In this document: piece after piece, positions 53,742 to 62,206 of the stretch
Numbering within the stretch: position 1 is the first letter of the stretch
Layout of the letters: every line of letters starts with the position of its first letter
Assembly: GCA_040905445.1 (NCBI GenBank)
Contig: JBBDRN010000007.1
Span: 62,001 to 126,000, forward strand
Length of the DNA: 64,000 nucleotides
Source: SKPT01 sp040905445
GTDB lineage: Bacteria > Planctomycetota > Phycisphaerae > Phycisphaerales > Phycisphaeraceae
Reading direction: 5' to 3'
The notes under the pieces: model-generated
What the model was told of the DNA's origin: nothing
What the model saw: only the letters and a program-made list of their open reading frames with translations
The model's database searches: none
Made by a program: the position numbers and the translations under genes

Positions 53742-54386
53742 ATGCCCAACCACCTCATCATCTTTGGCGGGAGCTTCGATCCGCCGCACGTGGGGCATGT
53801 GGTTCTGCCGGGGCAGGTGCGCGCGGCGCTGGGGGCGGGTGCGGTGGCGTATGTGCCCGCCGCGCGCCCGCCGCACAAGCTGGAGCGCGAGCTAACGCCG
53901 GCTCACCATCGGCTGGCGATGCTGCGGCTGGCGCTGGCGGATGAGCCGGGGGCGGTGATCCTCACCGACGAGCTGGACCGGGCGGGTGACGGGCGGCCGA
54001 GCTACACCGTCGAGACGCTCGAGCGGCTCAGGCAGCGGGTGGGCGACGAGGCGGTGCTGCGGCTGCTGCTGGGGGCGGACCAGGTCAAGGGTTTCGGCAA
54101 GTGGCGCGAGCCGGGGCGGATCGTCGAGCTGGCGGAGCCGGTGGTGATGCTGCGGCCGCCGGAGACGGCGGCGTCGCTGCTGGCGACCCTGCCCGCCGAC
54201 GAGCGGGCGGCATGGCGCGCCCGGTTCGTGGAGGTTGCGGCGATGGACGTCAGCTCGAGCGAGGTCCGCCGGCGCGTCGCCGCGGGCGAGTCGATCGAGG
54301 CGATGGTGCCGCCGGCGGTGGCGGGGTATATCCGCGAGCATGGGTTGTACCGGGGGGGAGCGCGTCGCCCGGAGGGCGGGAGCTAG
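53742..54386 (+). CDS. nadD: Nicotinate-nucleotide adenylyltransferase
   Basis: Forms nicotinate adenine dinucleotide from NaMN and ATP in NAD synthesis. The 214-residue product opens with the nucleotidyltransferase site IIFGGSFDPPHVGH. PAARPPHKLE and the late VSSSEVRRRVAAGESIEAMVPPAVAGYI are NadD hallmarks. The ATG at 53742 starts just before the GGSFDPPH motif. It is flanked by repeat elements on both sides. Confidence 0.95.
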   Translation: MPNHLIIFGGSFDPPHVGHVVLPGQVRAALGAGAVAYVPAARPPHKLERELTPAHHRLAMLRLALADEPGAVILTDELDRAGDGRPSYTVETLERLRQRVGDEAVLRLLLGADQVKGFGKWREPGRIVELAEPVVMLRPPETAASLLATLPADERAAWRARFVEVAAMDVSSSEVRRRVAAGESIEAMVPPAVAGYIREHGLYRGGARRPEGGS

Positions 54387-54413
54387 ATCGCGTTCCATCG
54401 ATTTGTAGCGGGT

Positions 54414-54462
54414 GGCGGGTGGCACTGACAAGCTCCGAAGACTGCGCTTGTCAGTGGCACCG
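54414..54462. repeat. Inverted-repeat element, family C, copy 1
   Basis: GGTGGCACTGACAAG and CTTGTCAGTGGCACC are reverse complements around CTCCGAAGACTGCG. The element follows the nadD stop. A run of CTTGGCGCC-type units (about 54490-54525) adjoins it before gdhA. The same core occurs at about 56505-56545. Confidence 0.75.
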
Positions 54463-54531
54463 GCGCCCAATCGTAGCCCCGCCTCCCCTTGGCGCTCTCT
54501 CCGCCTCTTGGCGCCTTGGCGTTAAAAACGA

Positions 54532-55836
54532 TCACGGGAAGATGCCGCGCAGGCGGTACACCTTGCCGATGTTCTCGAGCGCCGCGAGGTAGGACGCCCG
54601 CGTCAGGTCGCAGCCGAAGCGGTGGGCCGCGAGCTTGGTCCGCTGCGCCGCGGCGAACATATGCTTGCGCAATGCGGTGTCGACCGTCTCGGGGTCCCAC
54701 GTCTCGGCGAGGCGGTTCTGCTTCCACTCCAGATAGCTGACGGTCACGCCCCCGCTGTTGCACAGGATCGCCGGCAGGACGGTGATGCCGCGCCTATCGA
54801 GCTCGCGCTCGCCCTCCGGCGTCGTTGGCGCGTTGGCGGCCTCGGCGACCACTTGGCACTGGAGCAGCCGCGCCTTGTCCTTGTCGATCATCTGCTCCAG
54901 TGCCGCGGGGATGAACACGTCCACCGGCGTGCGGTAGAACGACGCCTCGTCGATCATGTCCGCGTCGGGGTAGTCCGCCACCCCGCCGTGCCGCTCGACG
55001 TGTTCGGCGAGCCTGGCGGCGTCGATGCCGGCCTCGGCGCGGATCGCGCCGGTGTGGTCGAGCACGGCCCGCAGCTTGGCGCCGCGCTGCGCCAGCAGCC
55101 GGCCGGTCCATGACCCGACGTTGCCGTACCCGATGAGGCTGTAGCTCATCTCCGCGATTTCGATGTCGAGTTCCGGCAGCAGCTCGTCGAGGATGAAGAC
55201 GACGCCCTGGCCCGTCGCCTTGGCGCGGCCGTGCGAGCCGCCGAACTCCAGCGGTTTGCCGGTGACGACGGCCTGCCCGGTCCAGCGCCGGTGCGTCTCG
55301 GTGAAGTTGACGTAGGTGTCGGCGATCCAGGCCATGATGTCCGGTCCGGTGCCCATGTCGGGGGCCGGGATGTCGTGGTCCGGGCCGATGTTCTCGCCCA
55401 GCGCGCTGGTGAAGCGACGGGTCAGGCGCATCAGCTCGTCGCGTGACAGCGTACCGCCGGCGACCTGCACCGCGCCCTTGCCCCCGCCGAACGGCAACCG
55501 CACGAGCGAGCACTTCATGGTCATCAGCACCGCCAGCGCCTTGACGTGGTCGAGGCTCGCGTCCGGGTGGTAGCGGATGCCGCCCTTGTACGGCCCGAGG
55601 ATGTTATTGTGCTGAACGCGGTAGCCCTTGAACAGGCGGTAGTACCCGTTGTCCATGAGCACCGGGAAGTGGACGATGATCTCGTTCTTGGGCTGTGCGA
55701 GGATGAGTTGTAGATGATGCGGCAGGCCGAGCATCTCCGCCGCTTCCAGGATCGTGGTGACCGTCTGGTGATAAAGGTCCCCGGCGTCGAAGCGAAAGCC
55801 GAGTTCCGAGAAGATGGTCGCCGGATGATCTGCCAT
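54532..55836 (-). CDS. Glutamate/leucine-type dehydrogenase
   Basis: A 434-residue Glu/Leu/Phe/Val dehydrogenase that interconverts an amino acid and 2-oxoacid with NAD(P). KGYRVQHNNILGPYKGGIRYHP and LPFGGGKGAV hold substrate-binding Lys residues. IPAPDMGTGPDIMAWIADTY contains the catalytic Asp, and GYGNVGSWTGRLL is the coenzyme site. Length and motifs fit glutamate dehydrogenase best. The start at 55836 follows GGAG. It is a single gene. Confidence 0.92.
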   Translation of the reverse strand: MADHPATIFSELGFRFDAGDLYHQTVTTILEAAEMLGLPHHLQLILAQPKNEIIVHFPVLMDNGYYRLFKGYRVQHNNILGPYKGGIRYHPDASLDHVKALAVLMTMKCSLVRLPFGGGKGAVQVAGGTLSRDELMRLTRRFTSALGENIGPDHDIPAPDMGTGPDIMAWIADTYVNFTETHRRWTGQAVVTGKPLEFGGSHGRAKATGQGVVFILDELLPELDIEIAEMSYSLIGYGNVGSWTGRLLAQRGAKLRAVLDHTGAIRAEAGIDAARLAEHVERHGGVADYPDADMIDEASFYRTPVDVFIPAALEQMIDKDKARLLQCQVVAEAANAPTTPEGERELDRRGITVLPAILCNSGGVTVSYLEWKQNRLAETWDPETVDTALRKHMFAAAQRTKLAAHRFGCDLTRASYLAALENIGKVYRLRGIFP

Positions 55837-55958
55837 CGAACACGCTCCAGGCCCGGGTCGCTTGCCCTCGCAACGGATGTCCGGCATGCTACCGCGCCGC
55901 CACAGCAGGATCACCCGCACCGCGCGCGGCGCGGCAGCACCTCCATGCGGGCGGCCGC

Positions 55959-56351
55959 ATGACCCCGAACCAGGACCAGCACGAAATGATCATCCACTGT
56001 GGCTCCGACCTGCTCTTCGCGACGCGCATCCGCCACGCCGCCGACGCGGCCGGCCTCGCCTCGCGCAGCGCCGCCGACGCGGACGAGCTGGCGCGCGTCG
56101 CGGCCGACTTGACCGAGGCAGGGCAGGGGGATGACGTGACGCTCGTGCTGGTCGATCTCGCCGGCAGCGAGGCCGCGCTCCGGACGATCGCCCGCGCCCG
56201 CGAGCTGCTGCCCGCGGCGCGCGTGCTCGCATTCGGCCCGCACGTCGACAAGGCCCTGCTCGACGCGGCGCGCCAGCACGGCGCCCACGCCGTCTTGCCC
56301 CGCAGCGCGTTCACCGCGAAATTGAACGACATCCTGCACGGCCGCGCCTGA
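55959..56351 (+). CDS. Receiver-like (pseudo-receiver) domain protein
   Basis: A 130-residue alpha/beta protein with the outline of a response-regulator receiver: VTLVLVDLAGSEAAL, ARVLAFGPHVDKALLDAARQHGAHAVLPRSAF. The acidic pair after strand 1 is missing (IIHCGSDLLF), and the usual Lys near strand 5 is Arg. Asp is present in LVDLAG. It is therefore probably not a normal phospho-switch. It stands alone, divergent from gdhA. Confidence 0.6.
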   Translation: MTPNQDQHEMIIHCGSDLLFATRIRHAADAAGLASRSAADADELARVAADLTEAGQGDDVTLVLVDLAGSEAALRTIARARELLPAARVLAFGPHVDKALLDAARQHGAHAVLPRSAFTAKLNDILHGRA

Positions 56352-56447
56352 CCCGGCCCCGAAGCGCAAGCCGCGCCACCCACTCGCGACACCGCCCGGC
56401 CACCAGCAACACCCGCGACCCACCCCCTGGAGCACGTTCAATCCAAC

Positions 56448-56545
56448 CGTTGCGGGTGGCACTGACAAGGGCGTCCTCGACCTTGTCAGTGTTCGACGCG
56501 CCTCGCACTGACAAGCTCCGAAGACTCCGCTTGTCAAGTGGCACC
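56448..56545. repeat. Inverted-repeat element, family C, copies 2 and 3 in tandem
   Basis: Two adjacent hairpins: CACTGACAAG/CTTGTCAGTG (about 56459-56491), and CACTGACAAG with CTTGTCAAGTGGCACC (about 56506-56545). The second shares CTGACAAGCTCCGAAGACT with copy 1 near 54.4 kb. The element lies downstream of the receiver-like gene and of the convergent pilin locus. Confidence 0.7.
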
Positions 56546-56575
56546 CCGCCCACGACGAATGGGTTGAAGGGCGCT

Positions 56576-57529
56576 CTAATAAACCTCCTGCCCCCACGTC
56601 CCCGGCACGGGCACGAGCTCGTGGCGGTAACGCGTCGGCCGGATCATCACGTCGTCCACCAGCATCGCGCCGGCGTTGTTGTGCATCAGGACGATCCAGC
56701 GTGCCTCGACGACTTCGCCGGTCCACGTCGGCGTGAGCGTCGCCCCGACGCGCTCCCAGCTCTGGCCGACGTTCATGAACGTCGCGGCGACCATCTGCTG
56801 CGCACCGCCCGCCAACGTCAGATGCACGCCGAGGCGGACGATGCGCACCTCGTCGTCACGGACGCGCACATCGGTAGCAAGCTCGAGCGGCTCACCGGAG
56901 CGCATCGGGGGCGCGATCTTCTGCACCATGCCGGAGACCGGCCCATCCAGGGCGTGGACCATCAGCGATCCGACGCCGCGCGTGCGCGACACGGTGGTGT
57001 ACTCGAGGTCATCGTCGAGGTCCTGGAACAGCGTCCAGCCGACCGTGCCCTGGCTCATGTCGGTGTTTTCCAGCCAGTTGGCGCCAGGGAGCGTCGAGCG
57101 CCGCCGCGCGGCGACGCGGGTGAGGCGTTCGGCGGTGCCCTCCCCGCCGCGGCCGACGATCCAGACCGTGGCGTTCTCGTCGTTCAGCCCCGCCCCGTCG
57201 GTTTCAAAGCGGTACGTCAGCCACCCGCGTCCGATTTCGATTTGCGGGCGCCAGTCGCCGTCGTTCGCCCAGTCCGGATTCTGTCGCGTCTCGAGCAGGG
57301 CCAGCTCGACCGCCGACTGCGCGTAATACCTCGCCGTCGCCGCCGTTCGCGCCGCCTCGGCCTCGCGTCCCTGGATGCGCACCGCGAGCACCGCCGACAC
57401 GCCCAGCAGTGTCACGAGCATCGACGCGCCGAGCACCGCGAGGTAGACGCTGCCGCGCACCCGCGCCGCGCTCCGGGCCTTGGCCCGCGGCCGGCCCGCG
57501 CGTCGCATTGTCCATCGACCGTTGCCCAT
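56576..57529 (-). CDS. PilX/GspK-like pilin with a carbohydrate-binding-like C-terminal domain
   Basis: A 317-residue protein. A basic leader precedes a hydrophobic helix (GSVYLAVLGASMLVTLLGVSAVLAV) of the tip-pilin type without Glu5. After about residue 140 comes a beta-sandwich-like region (NWLENTDMSQGTVGWTLFQDLDDDL ... TWTGEVVEARWIVLMHNNAGAMLVDDVMI) resembling CBM4/9-type modules. An AAGGA site fixes the start at 57529. It is last in the second pseudopilin operon. An extracellular sugar-binding tip is the inferred role. Confidence 0.7.
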   Translation of the reverse strand: MGNGRWTMRRAGRPRAKARSAARVRGSVYLAVLGASMLVTLLGVSAVLAVRIQGREAEAARTAATARYYAQSAVELALLETRQNPDWANDGDWRPQIEIGRGWLTYRFETDGAGLNDENATVWIVGRGGEGTAERLTRVAARRRSTLPGANWLENTDMSQGTVGWTLFQDLDDDLEYTTVSRTRGVGSLMVHALDGPVSGMVQKIAPPMRSGEPLELATDVRVRDDEVRIVRLGVHLTLAGGAQQMVAATFMNVGQSWERVGATLTPTWTGEVVEARWIVLMHNNAGAMLVDDVMIRPTRYRHELVPVPGTWGQEVY

Positions 57530-57542
57530 CACGGCTCATCCT

Positions 57543-58088
57543 TTACTCGCGCCACGCCTCGTCCGCCAGCGTCGGGTCCGGCCAGGCCGCGGTGCGCACG
57601 ACCGTCAGCTCCGCCAGCAGCAGCTCGTCGCGCAGCACGCGCACCGTCACCTGCTTGGCGCCGGTGTCGACGTTCGTCGGCTCCAGGGTTGCCGGGAGGA
57701 CCCATTGCACGTCGACCTCGCGCCGCCAACGCGCGTAGCCCGCGATCGGCGAGCCGTCGGGCTCCATCGGCGGCGCGCTGGCCCACCCGTGATAGTCGTT
57801 GACGCTGTGGTAGCCCGTTCGCGTGGTGTCGTCGCTGGCATCCGCAGCCGCCAGCGCCGGCGAGGCGTCATGCTCGAACGGCTGCGACAACACCTCGCTC
57901 AGCAGCGCCTCGGCCAGCGCATGCGCCTGGGTGCGCTCCGCGGTCCGCGACTCCGCCCCGCGCGCCGCGCCGAGCGTGTCGAGCGCGGCGACGAACAGAC
58001 CCGCGACGATCAGCGCCGAGATGATGGTCTCGACGAGCGTCACCCCCGCATGCCGGTGCGCGCGATCCCGCGTGCTCGCCGCGCTCAT
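57543..58088 (-). CDS. GspI-like minor pseudopilin
   Basis: A 181-residue prepilin: leader ending in HAG, then VTLVETIISALIVAGLFVAAL with Glu at mature position 5. The cleavage site after Gly15 is clear. The C-terminal domain has a short repeat of beta strands (VDVQWVLPATLEPTN). The ATG at 58088 overlaps the stop of the preceding large pilin-like gene (ATGA). Confidence 0.78.
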   Translation of the reverse strand: MSAASTRDRAHRHAGVTLVETIISALIVAGLFVAALDTLGAARGAESRTAERTQAHALAEALLSEVLSQPFEHDASPALAAADASDDTTRTGYHSVNDYHGWASAPPMEPDGSPIAGYARWRREVDVQWVLPATLEPTNVDTGAKQVTVRVLRDELLLAELTVVRTAAWPDPTLADEAWRE

Positions 58089-59740
58089 GGCCCACCTCCC
58101 ACGCGCACGCGCGCGAAGGCGAACTCGGCGCTGGGATGATTCTCTCGGCCGCGCAGCGTCAGCCCCGGCGACAGGCCCACCGTCCCCGTCCGCTGGTAGG
58201 TGTAGCTGCCCCGGTCTTCGCCGTTGATCCGGACGTTGACGGTTCCGTATGCCGGGTCGATCAGCAGGCGGACGTCCACGAAGTCCAGCAGTGGGAGGTC
58301 CGCCACGTCGACGAGTTGCCCGGCCGGCCCGTTCTCCAGGACGAACCGCTGCCGCACCCCGTCGCCGTACACGTACGCATCGAGCGGCGCCGTCTGTCCG
58401 CCGGACCAGTGGGCGTGGATGCGCACCGCCGGCCCAAGCGTCGAGTCGTTGGAGGCGTGGCGCATGCGCACGTGGATCTCCGTCAGCTCGTTGAATGTCA
58501 TCACCGGCTCGGCGCGGATCTCCTGGTCGGCATACCAGATACCGCCGGTGAGTTGGCTCATGCGAAATCCCTCGCCGGTGGCGACCTCCCAGTCGCGGGT
58601 GCCGTCACCGTTGAAGTCGACCAGCCGGGGGTTGCGGGTGAAGTCGAGCTCCCAGACGCCGGTGAGCACCGCCGGGCGCGTCGGCAGCGACACCCCGCCG
58701 TGGAGCGATCGGAGCGAGTCGCCGCCGGGGTCGAGCTGGACGCGCACGCGGTGCAGGTACTCGCGCGAGGCGGTCTGTGTCGGGCCGCGCATCATGGGTA
58801 TGCCGTAGAGCTCGTAGCGCAGCTCCGCGCTGTCGTCATAGTTCCAGCCGCCTTCGCCGCTGAGGGTGAACACCCGGTCGCGCAGGCCCGCGGCGGGATG
58901 GTAGGTCACGGTCGCCGCGTCTCCGCCCGACGGCGGGCGCGCAAGCACCAGCGTCACCGCCTGCCCGCGCAGGAGCTGGGCCTCATCCCCGAAGGCGATG
59001 GATCGCTCGGCCGCGGCCACCGTCGGGATCTGCGAGGACTTCAGCACGCCCGCCGTCAGCGCGCTTCCCTGGGGCATCCGGTGCAGGTTGGCCGGCCGCA
59101 CCTCGACGAGGGTGTCCTCGAGGTTCGCGAGCCCGAGCAGGTTCGGCGCGACGTGCACCGTCGCGGTGGTCGGGCGCCAGCCGATCACATCCGCCTCGAG
59201 GTCGGCGAGCACGTACTGCCCGATCCACCGCTGCTGCGTCACCGTCCAGGTCTGTGGCAGCAGGCTGCCGATCAACCCCGACGGCGTGCTGCTCGCGATC
59301 TTGACCGGGAACGGCGTCAGCACCGCCGGGCCCGGGTACGTCCATGAGACCGACTGCGATTCGTAAGTGAGCTCGAAGGCGGCGACATCCGTCAGGATCG
59401 TGACCGCGTCGGCGTCGCCCACCTGCCGCGTCAGCGCATCGCCCGCGCTGCCGCCCCACGCCCAGCGGACCCGCCGTGGGTCCGCCTCCCCCGGCCTGGG
59501 TGCCAGCAACAGGGTGACGGCGTCGGCCTCGCGTTCGATCACCGCGATGGCGTAGCCCAGCTCCGTCGACAGCCGCTCGTACACCCGGCCCGCCTCGGCG
59601 GCGCGGACGGCCGCGCCGTCGCGCGTTGGCAGCGCGTGCGACGCCAGCACCACCGCCGACGCCACCGCCACCAGCAGCACGCCCGCCATCGCCGAGGCGA
59701 CCGTGAGCTCGATCAGGCTGTACGCGCGACGTCGCGGCAT
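58085..59740 (-). CDS. GspJ-like pseudopilin with a very large C-terminal domain
   Basis: A 551-residue protein, over twice the length of typical GspJ. The prepilin motif is RRA-YSLIELTVASAMAGVLLVAVASAVVLA, with Ala in place of the usual Gly at the cleavage site and Glu at mature position 5. The remainder includes a calcium-site-like NPRLVDFNGDGTRDWEV and a beta-rich LamG/CBM-like end (VDVRLLIDPAYGTVNVRINGEDRGSYTYQRTG). The first Met is taken at 59740. It may place a binding module at the pseudopilus tip. Confidence 0.75.
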   Translation of the reverse strand: MPRRRAYSLIELTVASAMAGVLLVAVASAVVLASHALPTRDGAAVRAAEAGRVYERLSTELGYAIAVIEREADAVTLLLAPRPGEADPRRVRWAWGGSAGDALTRQVGDADAVTILTDVAAFELTYESQSVSWTYPGPAVLTPFPVKIASSTPSGLIGSLLPQTWTVTQQRWIGQYVLADLEADVIGWRPTTATVHVAPNLLGLANLEDTLVEVRPANLHRMPQGSALTAGVLKSSQIPTVAAAERSIAFGDEAQLLRGQAVTLVLARPPSGGDAATVTYHPAAGLRDRVFTLSGEGGWNYDDSAELRYELYGIPMMRGPTQTASREYLHRVRVQLDPGGDSLRSLHGGVSLPTRPAVLTGVWELDFTRNPRLVDFNGDGTRDWEVATGEGFRMSQLTGGIWYADQEIRAEPVMTFNELTEIHVRMRHASNDSTLGPAVRIHAHWSGGQTAPLDAYVYGDGVRQRFVLENGPAGQLVDVADLPLLDFVDVRLLIDPAYGTVNVRINGEDRGSYTYQRTGTVGLSPGLTLRGRENHPSAEFAFARVRVGGGP

Positions 59741-59811
59741 GAGGAACGCTCGCGAAGATCGAGAGTCGAGAGGAGTATGAAGCACGTTGGCCCTCAGCCG
59801 TTAGCCATGGA

Positions 59812-60318
59812 TCAGAAGCCTCCGATGGCGACGCGGCCGCTGGCCTGGTCGAGCACGACCTCCCATTGCGTGCCGCCCGCGTCAATGGCCACCGTTCCGC
59901 CACGGTCGGTCTCGCCGTAGCCGTCGAACGCCACGTGGCTCTGGCTGTCAAAGTCGGCCTTCGCCAGCGACGCGCGCCACGGCCGGTCGCTCAGGTACAC
60001 CACCCACGCCCCGTCGCGATCCGGATCGTCCAGCTCCGGCACACGCACGCTGTTGTCCGCCACGTCGAACCAGACGCTGACCGACGAGCTGCGCTGCCTG
60101 GCCGACGTCTGCGCCAGCTCCAGCATGCGAACCACCTGGTTTGCCGCCGCCTGGCCCCGGTAGCGACTGACGGCCCCGGTGTAGCGCGGCACGGCGATCG
60201 CCGAGATCACGCTGATGATGCTCAGCACCATCACCAGCTCGATCAGGCTCCACCCACCGCGCGACCACCGCTGGGTCGCACCTTCGACACGCTGCATGCT
60301 CCGCTGTCCGTTCGGCAT
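59812..60318 (-). CDS. GspH-like pseudopilin
   Basis: A 168-residue prepilin with a short leader ending in GG, followed by WSLIELVMVLSIISVISAIAVPRYTGAVSRYRGQAAANQV, a classic pseudopilin helix with Glu5. The C-terminal region has GspH-like strands (SSVSVWFDVADNSVRV). ATG 60318 was preferred to the upstream TTG at 60342. Confidence 0.85.
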   Translation of the reverse strand: MPNGQRSMQRVEGATQRWSRGGWSLIELVMVLSIISVISAIAVPRYTGAVSRYRGQAAANQVVRMLELAQTSARQRSSSVSVWFDVADNSVRVPELDDPDRDGAWVVYLSDRPWRASLAKADFDSQSHVAFDGYGETDRGGTVAIDAGGTQWEVVLDQASGRVAIGGF

Positions 60319-60440
60319 GGGAGCTCGTGGACCTCTGAACAACCGCGAAAACGCGAACGGGTAGGCAAGAGCGGGGAATCACGCCGGATCAGCCTGGCCC
60401 CACCTGCGCCAACACCGCGTCAACGCAGGGTCTTACCCCT

Positions 60441-60929
60441 TCAATACTCGCGGAACAGCTCGCCCCCGCCGTCCGTCTCGTCCTCGGTGTTGGGCTCGAT
60501 GTGGCCCGTGTCCGCGTCGTAGATCCACCCGGCATCCGCCGTGCCCTGGGCCGCGGCGAACCCGGTCTCCCCCCGGTTGGATCCGACCGGCAGCGGCGGA
60601 ACGCTGCGCAGGTACGGGCCGTAGATGTACGGCGTGGCGCGCTCCGCGTCGGGGTTGACGTTGCCCTGGATGTCGGTGAACCCGGTCAACTGGTCGGCGA
60701 TGTCGTCGAGCGTCGGGAAGTCGCCGTCATGCTCCGTCGCGTAAAGGTCGAGCGCGTTGCGCAGCACCGAAAGATTGCCCACCAGAGCCGACTCGGAGGC
60801 CCCCGCGGCGCCGCGGCTCATCCGCGGGATCGCGATGGCACCGATGATCCCGATGATGACCACGACAATCACCAGCTCGATCAAACTGAACCCCCGCGTG
60901 CTCGTGCGTTGATGATTCACAGGCCCCAT
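60441..60929 (-). CDS. GspG-like major pseudopilin
   Basis: A 162-residue protein with the highest-scoring prepilin N-terminus in the window: G-FSLIELVIVVVIIGIIGAIAIPRMSRGAAG. The body has the GspG pattern: ALDLYATEHDGDFPTLDDIADQL, YGPYLRSVPPLPVG and a late GWIYDADTGHIEPN. GAGG nine bases before ATG 60929 decides the start. It should form the pseudopilus shaft. Confidence 0.9.
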   Translation of the reverse strand: MGPVNHQRTSTRGFSLIELVIVVVIIGIIGAIAIPRMSRGAAGASESALVGNLSVLRNALDLYATEHDGDFPTLDDIADQLTGFTDIQGNVNPDAERATPYIYGPYLRSVPPLPVGSNRGETGFAAAQGTADAGWIYDADTGHIEPNTEDETDGGGELFREY

Positions 60930-61212
60930 AGCGTTCATCCTCGGTTGGTAGAGCAAAAGGTCGACACGACCTCGCGAGCTGCCTGCCGACACCACGTCGG
61001 CCGTTCATCAGCAAGAATCGGCGAGGCCGCTGCTCCACTTAAGCAGCCTGACGTGGGATTTGCGCCGGCACGTCTGACGGGCCCCGGCCAGTTGCACCGA
61101 TCGTGCCGGCTGTAGCGCCCCCGCCTGTACATGCAACGTCCCCACCCGCGGCCGCGCGTCGCCGGGATCATCCTGAACTGGACAGCGGTATCGACGTTTT
61201 TTCGGACGGAGG

Positions 61213-61770
61213 CTAGTCCAGCGTCAGCGTCAACTCGTTGCCCGCCGCGTCCACGAATACCGCCGACTTCTGCGCGACGTGGTCGAGCGTGAAGCCTTCG
61301 ACCTGCTGGCCGACGGCGACGACCTCGCCGCCGACGTTGACCATGCCCCGCGCGCCGGTGCCCATGACCGCGCGCAGCGGGCGGCGCTCGACGAACATGC
61401 GCGCCGCCGCCTGCGCTTCCGTTTCCGGGGCCGTCGCTTGCTGAATGTCGCGCCCGACCCAGGCTTCGCTCGGCGAAAAGGCGTCGCTGCCGCTGCCCGT
61501 GATGGTGGCGTGCTGGCCGGCGGCGAGCTCGCTCAACTGCTCGGCGAGCGTCGGGCCGAGATCGACCGCGCCCAGCGCCAGCGCCTCGCCCGCGACGCGT
61601 CCCGCCGACGTTTGAGCGTCCGCGCCGGCGTCACCGCCAACCGGGTCACCCGCCCCGGCTGCGGCCGACCCAGGCCCCGACACGCCGCCGCCGAGCCACG
61701 CCTGGTCGACCACCACCGCGCACGCTCCGAGCGCCAGCACCGCCGCGAGAATCTTCTGTTGCTTCGTCAA
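61213..61770 (-). CDS. GspC/PilP-like membrane-anchored protein
   Basis: A 185-residue protein with one N-terminal helix (ILAAVLALGACAVVVDQAW) and a Gly/Ala-rich linker. The final domain (VNVGGEVVAVGQQVEGFTLDHVAQKSAVFVDAAGNELTLTL) looks like the homology region of GspC/PilP that contacts the secretin. TTG 61770 follows GGGGAG at the right distance; ATG 61800 is the alternative. It is first in the minus-strand pseudopilin operon, but no secretin gene is in view. Confidence 0.65.
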   Translation of the reverse strand: MTKQQKILAAVLALGACAVVVDQAWLGGGVSGPGSAAAGAGDPVGGDAGADAQTSAGRVAGEALALGAVDLGPTLAEQLSELAAGQHATITGSGSDAFSPSEAWVGRDIQQATAPETEAQAAARMFVERRPLRAVMGTGARGMVNVGGEVVAVGQQVEGFTLDHVAQKSAVFVDAAGNELTLTLD

Positions 61771-62059
61771 GGCCTCATCTCCCCAATCGAGCGTGACCAT
61801 GAACGGGTCCGGGCATCACACCGGTCCAAGCGGACAATTCCAACGCCTCGGCGCCAAGCGGCGACGACGCAAATTCCGGCGTGGCCGATCTGCTGGCGCA
61901 GTTGCGCCGCCGCAACCGATCCAGATCGCGCCATGCCGACGATCGAAGCGCGTTATCGGGCCGTCGCTTTTCACGGCGCGCTGTTTCAAGGGGCATACGA
62001 TGGCGACGACGGGCCGTCTTGGGGCCCGGGAGAGCCGAAAAATTCCCTTCGCCGGCCTC

Positions 62060-62088
62060 TTGACGTTCGGCGTCTTTTCTGCTAACTT
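62060..62088 (+). promoter_or_regulatory. Promoter upstream of ORF 62207/lexA
   Basis: TTGACG (62060-62065), a 17-base spacer, TAACTT (62083-62088). It lies in an AT-richer patch. A start near 62095 would give a leader of about 110 bases that contains the hairpin at 62154-62173. Confidence 0.5.
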
Positions 62089-62153
62089 CAACCAAACAAG
62101 CAGTCGGGATTCTTTCAAGCCCGCGACTCGCGTTGGCCGAAGTATCAGCGGCA

Positions 62154-62173
62154 GGGCCCAAGATGTTGGGCCC
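62154..62173 (+). promoter_or_regulatory. Leader hairpin before ORF 62207
   Basis: GGGCCCAA and TTGGGCCC form a perfect 8-bp stem around GATG, 33 bases before the ATG and followed by no T run. It may be an operator or an RNA stability element. Confidence 0.4.
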
Positions 62174-62206
62174 CGGTGAACCGAACCCCTACGGAGGCGA
62201 CTCCCG

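Larger units (their letters stand above)
61801..62206. other. Divergent gap between pseudopilin operon and lexA region
   Basis: About 400 bases, less GC-rich than its surroundings near 62040-62120. It contains the plus-strand promoter at 62060-62088 and the hairpin at 62154-62173. Open frames here are not codon-biased. Confidence 0.4.
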
